Shown one piece after another: positions 62,843 to 64,000 of a stretch of 64,000 bases of DNA; the stretch's first letter is position 1; each line of letters opens with the position of its first letter. Below the pieces are notes generated by a model, which saw nothing but the letters and a program-made list of their open reading frames with translations, searched no databases and was not told where the DNA came from. Source of the stretch: Photobacterium kagoshimensis (lineage in GTDB: Bacteria > Pseudomonadota > Gammaproteobacteria > Enterobacterales > Vibrionaceae); assembly GCF_050337045.1 (NCBI RefSeq), contig NZ_JAKJSO010000015.1:62001-126000 (forward strand), read 5' to 3'. Made by a program: the position numbers and the translations under genes.

Positions 62843-63937
62843 TTAGGCATTATTGAGCCAATCTAACCAAGCTTCCATGCCTTCACCCGTTGTCGCGGAA
62901 AGCTTGAGTACTTGAATGTATGGATTCACTTTGCGTGCATTTTCAATGCAGGCTTCAACATCAAAGGCGACGTAGGGCAGTAAGTCGATTTTGTTGATGA
63001 TCATCAGCTGCGAAGCGGCAAACATATTCGGGTATTTAAGTGGTTTATCTTCCCCTTCGGTCACCGATAGAATCGCCACTTTGTACTTCTCGCCTAAATC
63101 AAAGCTGGCAGGGCAAACCAAGTTCCCCACGTTTTCAATAAACAAGAGGCCGTCATGTTCAAGGCCTAGCTGGTGGCAGGCATCGTGAACCATTTTAGCG
63201 TCTAAGTGGCAGCCTTTACCTGTATTGACTTGAATGGCATCTACACCCGTTTCACGAATACGATCAGCATCGTTGGTGGTTTGTTGATCGCCTTCAATCA
63301 CAGCGCAGGCTCTATCGCTTTGTTGAATCCGCTTTAAGGTTTCAGTTAGCAGGGTCGTTTTGCCTGAACCTGGGCTTGAAACCAAATTCAGCACTAACTG
63401 ATTAGCCTGGTCGAAGTGTTCGCGGTTATGGCTAGCAAGGTGATTATTTTTACTAAGCACATCCATTTCAATTTCAATCAATTTGCGCTGGCTAACCCCT
63501 GCGACATGGGTTTCGGCTTCACCTTTGCCGTAATGTAAATCGCCATGAGCGGATTGTTCTGGTGTCAGTTCATGCGCATGATCGTGATGCTCTTCATGCG
63601 AATGGGTTTCTGGATGGCTATGTGAATGGCCATGTGAGTGCTCGTGCGGATGAGCATGATCGTGGCTGTGCGTGTGTTGCTGTTGTGATTGATGGTGCGA
63701 TTGGTGCTGTGATGATGGGTCAGGGTAATGATAATGATGGTGGTGAACATCGCCCTGATGATGATAGTGGTGATGTACAATAACAGGTTGTGGATTTTCT
63801 TGGTGAGCCGCTACGTGTGAGTGGCTATGTGGGTGCTCGTGGTGATGTCCGTGATGATGATCGTGGGGGTGGTCATGATGATGGTCAGCATTGACGTGTT
63901 CAATCTGGCTATCACCACATCCGCAAACATTGCACAT
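62843..63937 (-). CDS. hypB: Hydrogenase nickel incorporation GTPase HypB
   Basis: A 364-residue HypB started at ATG 63937 (MCNVCGCG); a TTG three codons earlier is in frame but would overlap the hypA stop. It has an N-terminal high-affinity nickel motif CNVCGCG, then a very long His-rich stretch (about residues 19-125, over a third His), then the SIMIBI G domain (LVSSPGSGKTTLLTETL, EGDQQTTND, ENVGNLVCP, NKIDLL). It inserts nickel into hydrogenase and probably stores it. The hypA stop is one base before its start. Confidence 0.96.
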   Translation of the reverse strand: MCNVCGCGDSQIEHVNADHHHDHPHDHHHGHHHEHPHSHSHVAAHQENPQPVIVHHHYHHQGDVHHHHYHYPDPSSQHQSHHQSQQQHTHSHDHAHPHEHSHGHSHSHPETHSHEEHHDHAHELTPEQSAHGDLHYGKGEAETHVAGVSQRKLIEIEMDVLSKNNHLASHNREHFDQANQLVLNLVSSPGSGKTTLLTETLKRIQQSDRACAVIEGDQQTTNDADRIRETGVDAIQVNTGKGCHLDAKMVHDACHQLGLEHDGLLFIENVGNLVCPASFDLGEKYKVAILSVTEGEDKPLKYPNMFAASQLMIINKIDLLPYVAFDVEACIENARKVNPYIQVLKLSATTGEGMEAWLDWLNNA

Positions 63938-63938
63938 A

Positions 63939-64000
63939 TTATTCAACCTCTATTTCTTTAATTCGCATTTCATCGCCTTGCAGTACTTTTAGTTTGTAAC
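63939..64000 (-). CDS. hypA: HypA C-terminus (cut by window edge)
   Basis: The reverse-strand frame encodes YKLKVLQGDEMRIKEIEVE and stops at TAA 63941-63939, the typical HypA tail after the zinc domain. It is directly followed by hypB, as in hypAB operons. Only about 19 codons are in the window. Confidence 0.85.
   Translation of the reverse strand, partial: YKLKVLQGDEMRIKEIEVE

Noticed and set aside
1..64000. tRNA, rRNA or CRISPR array
   Set aside because: No cloverleaf-like conserved segments, rRNA stretches or regularly spaced repeats were found by eye; a covariance-model search would be decisive.

Overview
The window looks like chromosomal DNA of a marine gammaproteobacterium of the Vibrionaceae, most likely Photobacterium or a close Vibrio relative. 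The grounds are a moderately AT-rich composition, a trypsin-like protease ending in a GlyGly-CTERM tail, a melRAB locus, [NiFe] hydrogenase maturation genes beside focA, and a dispersed ATACCAAYC-ended repeat. The assignment is by family resemblance only. No rRNA, tRNA or CRISPR array was seen.

Layout. 1-4000: 5' part of thiD behind a TPP riboswitch, a PhnA-type zinc protein, a small lipoprotein and a secreted serine protease. 4048-6584: codBA (cytosine import and deamination) with PurR-like boxes upstream. 6585-7580: a gene-free stretch holding a nested hairpin with DnaA-box-like 9-mers. 7581-11135: a DUF1656/HlyD/FUSC efflux operon behind a LysR gene. 11253-14520: small genes (two GNATs, an HTH-2TM protein, an ASCH protein, small membrane proteins). 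14960-18570: a YgjK-type GH63 lipoprotein and a regulator. 19275-23966: a DUF302 protein and melR-melAB. 23975-32418: a LysR gene divergent from a six-gene catabolic-looking operon: RidA, aldehyde dehydrogenase, an unusual M19 dipeptidase homologue, a BCCT transporter and two uncharacterised proteins. 32482-38868: an RRM protein, a membrane protein, an AraC regulator and a HlyD/DUF2955/AI-2E/K+-channel operon. 38979-46507: a 2Fe-2S/GltD-like flavoprotein divergent from hypF-hypC-hypD-hypE, with a perfect FNR site between them.

46740-55800 is the accessory part. A tightly coupled operon encodes a TerB-like protein, a YkgJ-type cysteine-cluster protein, a small GTPase, a poly-Ser/coiled-coil membrane protein and two dynamin-like GTPases. 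It is followed by an unknown protein, two overlapping very small ORFs and a TIR-like protein. Next come two decayed fragments of a second hypE copy, which flank an L,D-transpeptidase-like gene, an overlapping exported small protein (possible effector/immunity pair) and a dead alpha/beta hydrolase. The region therefore looks like an island that entered or rearranged through hyp sequences. 56272-64000: a Sel1/RCC1-like exported protein, a PhyH-type dioxygenase, a YcxB-like protein, a long RecX-like protein, focA, and hypB plus the 3' end of hypA on the opposite strand, convergent with hypFCDE.

The best candidates for an undescribed system are the TerB/YkgJ/GTPase/dynamin operon with its TIR neighbour, and the RidA-ALDH-M19-BCCT operon, whose M19 protein has lost one complete metal site.
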